Origin: Paracoccus aminophilus JCM 7686
GTDB lineage: Bacteria > Pseudomonadota > Alphaproteobacteria > Rhodobacterales > Rhodobacteraceae
Direction of reading: 5' to 3'
Length of the DNA stretch: 64,000 nt
NCBI RefSeq assembly: GCF_000444995.1
Contig: NC_022041.1
Span: 1,524,001 to 1,588,000, forward strand
The notes under the pieces are model-generated. The model did not search any database, was not told the origin of the DNA, and saw nothing but the letters and a program-made list of their open reading frames with translations. This document shows positions 62,669 to 64,000 of this stretch, piece after piece (within the stretch, counting starts at the first letter, position 1; every line of letters starts with the position of its first letter). A program made the position numbers and the translations under genes.

Positions 62669-64000
62669 ATGTCCGCCTATACCCCCGCTCTTGCCGCCAT
62701 CGACGCGGCGACGCTTGCCCCAGAGGCGCCACTCCTCACGGCCCTGATCGCCGAGGCCGCCCTCGACGCCGAGGCCCGCGCGCGCATCGCCCGCGCCGGG
62801 GCCGATCTGGTCAGCCGCATCCGCGCCCAGCTTCATCCCGGGTTGATGGAGGTCTTTCTGGCCGAATACGGCCTCTCGACCGAGGAAGGTCTGGCGCTGA
62901 TGTCGCTGGCGGAGGCGCTTTTGCGCGTGCCCGATGCCGAGACCTCGGATGCGCTGATCGAGGACAAGATCGCGCCCGCCGACTGGAAGCGCCACAAGGG
63001 CCGCTCGAAATCCTCGCTGGTCAATATCTCGACGCGCGGTCTGATCCTGACCGGCGGCGTGCTGGATCGCCGTGACACCGGTGTGATCCGCTCGGCGGTG
63101 CGCCGCCTTGGCCAGCCGGTCATCCGCGCCGCCGTGACCCGTGCCATGCGCGAGATGGGCCGCCAGTTCGTGCTGGGCCAGACCATCGAAGAGGCGATGA
63201 AACGCGCCGCCGAAGATCCGAAATCGACCCAAAGCTACGACATGCTGGGCGAAGCGGCGATGACCGCAGGCGATGCCCGCAAATATGAAGCCGCCTATGC
63301 CAAAGCGATCACCGCGATCGCCTCGGCCTGCGTCAAGGGGCGGCTGCGCGACAACCCCGGGATTTCGGTCAAGCTCTCCGCGCTGCATCCGCGCTATGAG
63401 ACCGCGCAGGAAGCGCGCGTGCTGGCGGAGCTTGTGCCGATCGTCACCCGGCTCGCGCGGGCGGCAGCGGCGGCGGATATGCCGCTGACCATCGATGCCG
63501 AGGAAAGCTATCGCCTGACGCTCTCGCTTCAAGTGATCGAAGCGGTGCTCGCCGATCCGGCGCTGGCCGGTTGGGAGGGCTTTGGCATCGTCGTTCAGGC
63601 TTACGGTCGCCGCGCTGGTCCGGCGATTGACTGGCTTTACGACATGGCCTCAAGACTTGATCGCAAGGTCATGATCCGGCTGGTAAAAGGTGCCTATTGG
63701 GACGCCGAGATCAAGCGCGCTCAAGTCACCGGCCTGCCCGATTTCCCGGTCTATACCCGCAAGGTCTCGACCGATGCGAGCTATATCGGACTTGCGCGGC
63801 GCCTGCTCGCCAAGACCGACCGGATCTATCCGCAATTCGCCACCCATAACGCCCATACGGTCTGCGCCATTCTCGACATGGCCAAGGGCCGCGATTTCGA
63901 ATTCCAGCGCCTGCATGGTATGGGTGAAGGGCTGCACAAGCTGGTGCAGGACGACAACAACACCCGGCTGCGCATCTATGCCCCGGTCGGCGCGCATCGC
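62669..64000 (+). CDS. putA: Bifunctional proline dehydrogenase / delta-1-pyrroline-5-carboxylate dehydrogenase PutA, 3' end outside window
   Basis: The first 444 residues of PutA, running off the window. The proline dehydrogenase barrel is visible from about residue 110: LVNISTRGLILTG, SYDMLGEAAMTAGDARKYEAAY, GISVKLSALHPRYE, the substrate and FAD region FGIVVQAYGRR, RLVKGAYWDAEIKRAQ and the ATHNAHT motif. It oxidises proline to glutamate, donating electrons to quinone. AAGGAG lies six bases before ATG 62669. The N-terminal 100 residues are not a ribbon-helix-helix, so this PutA lacks DNA-binding self-regulation and a separate regulator (putR) takes over. Confidence 0.94.
   Translation, partial: MSAYTPALAAIDAATLAPEAPLLTALIAEAALDAEARARIARAGADLVSRIRAQLHPGLMEVFLAEYGLSTEEGLALMSLAEALLRVPDAETSDALIEDKIAPADWKRHKGRSKSSLVNISTRGLILTGGVLDRRDTGVIRSAVRRLGQPVIRAAVTRAMREMGRQFVLGQTIEEAMKRAAEDPKSTQSYDMLGEAAMTAGDARKYEAAYAKAITAIASACVKGRLRDNPGISVKLSALHPRYETAQEARVLAELVPIVTRLARAAAAADMPLTIDAEESYRLTLSLQVIEAVLADPALAGWEGFGIVVQAYGRRAGPAIDWLYDMASRLDRKVMIRLVKGAYWDAEIKRAQVTGLPDFPVYTRKVSTDASYIGLARRLLAKTDRIYPQFATHNAHTVCAILDMAKGRDFEFQRLHGMGEGLHKLVQDDNNTRLRIYAPVGAHR

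Overview
The window is high-GC chromosomal DNA of an alphaproteobacterium, most likely a Paracoccus-like member of the Rhodobacterales. Supporting evidence: a tRNA-His without an encoded G-1 and with U72/A73 (the alphaproteobacterial type), a bacterial NDUFA12 subunit of complex I, a fused MrpA-MrpB antiporter subunit, a TakP-like TRAP transporter, an alphaproteobacterial LexA box (GTTC-N7-GTTC) and an EcfG-type stress promoter (GGAAC-N16-CGTT). I see no rRNA operon, insertion sequence, prophage, CRISPR array or plasmid feature. It is a core-genome stretch with a few accessory transport loci.

Layout. 1-5 kb: a periplasmic DUF2125 protein cut by the window start, the BolA/monothiol glutaredoxin pair, a stress operon (DUF883 plus holin-X-like membrane protein) and a GSCFA protein. 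5-9.6 kb: tRNA-His, a small conserved protein, the DNA-repair gene mmcB with its LexA box, then the riboflavin genes ribE, ribB, ribH with nusB. 9.7-14.4 kb: kpsS, a Wza-type export lipoprotein and kpsC (capsule or exopolysaccharide). 14.4-16 kb: nrdR-ribD. 16-20 kb: a TRAP transporter whose binding-protein gene converges on its permease genes. 20-22.4 kb: cobU-cobT-cobS. 22.5-28 kb: a complete oligopeptide ABC importer. 28-34.4 kb: the six-gene Mrp cation/proton antiporter. 34.4-39 kb: aroK-aroB, two unknown envelope proteins and xerD. 39-49.5 kb: transketolase, an EamA transporter, a LpxL-type acyltransferase, accB-accC, aat, NDUFA12-mlaD-DUF2155, clpP and clpX. 49.6-52.3 kb: pth, DUF2237, DUF4893, a YigZ-type protein and a Fur/Mur regulator. 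52.3-56.7 kb: sitABCD-like Mn/Fe importer and a VIT/CCC1 Fe/Mn transporter. 56.7-62 kb: a second peptide ABC importer on the minus strand. 62-64 kb: an Lrp regulator divergent from putA, which runs off the end.

How it fits together. Riboflavin genes cover every step except a functional GTP cyclohydrolase II, because the C-terminal domain of RibB has lost its zinc cysteines. The metal section looks like one homeostasis unit: a Fur-family repressor, a 7-1-7 operator lying in the spacer of the divergent sit promoter, the importer, and then a Fe/Mn efflux or storage transporter whose ribosome binding site is buried in a 15-bp leader hairpin. No gene here forms an obviously undescribed multi-gene system. 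The most novel-looking signals are regulatory RNA and DNA: the VIT leader hairpin, the EcfG promoter of the DUF883 operon, the LexA box of mmcB and the sit operator. Protein oddities are the repetitive C-terminal tail of the TRAP large permease and the 15-nt tandem repeat at the start of aroB.
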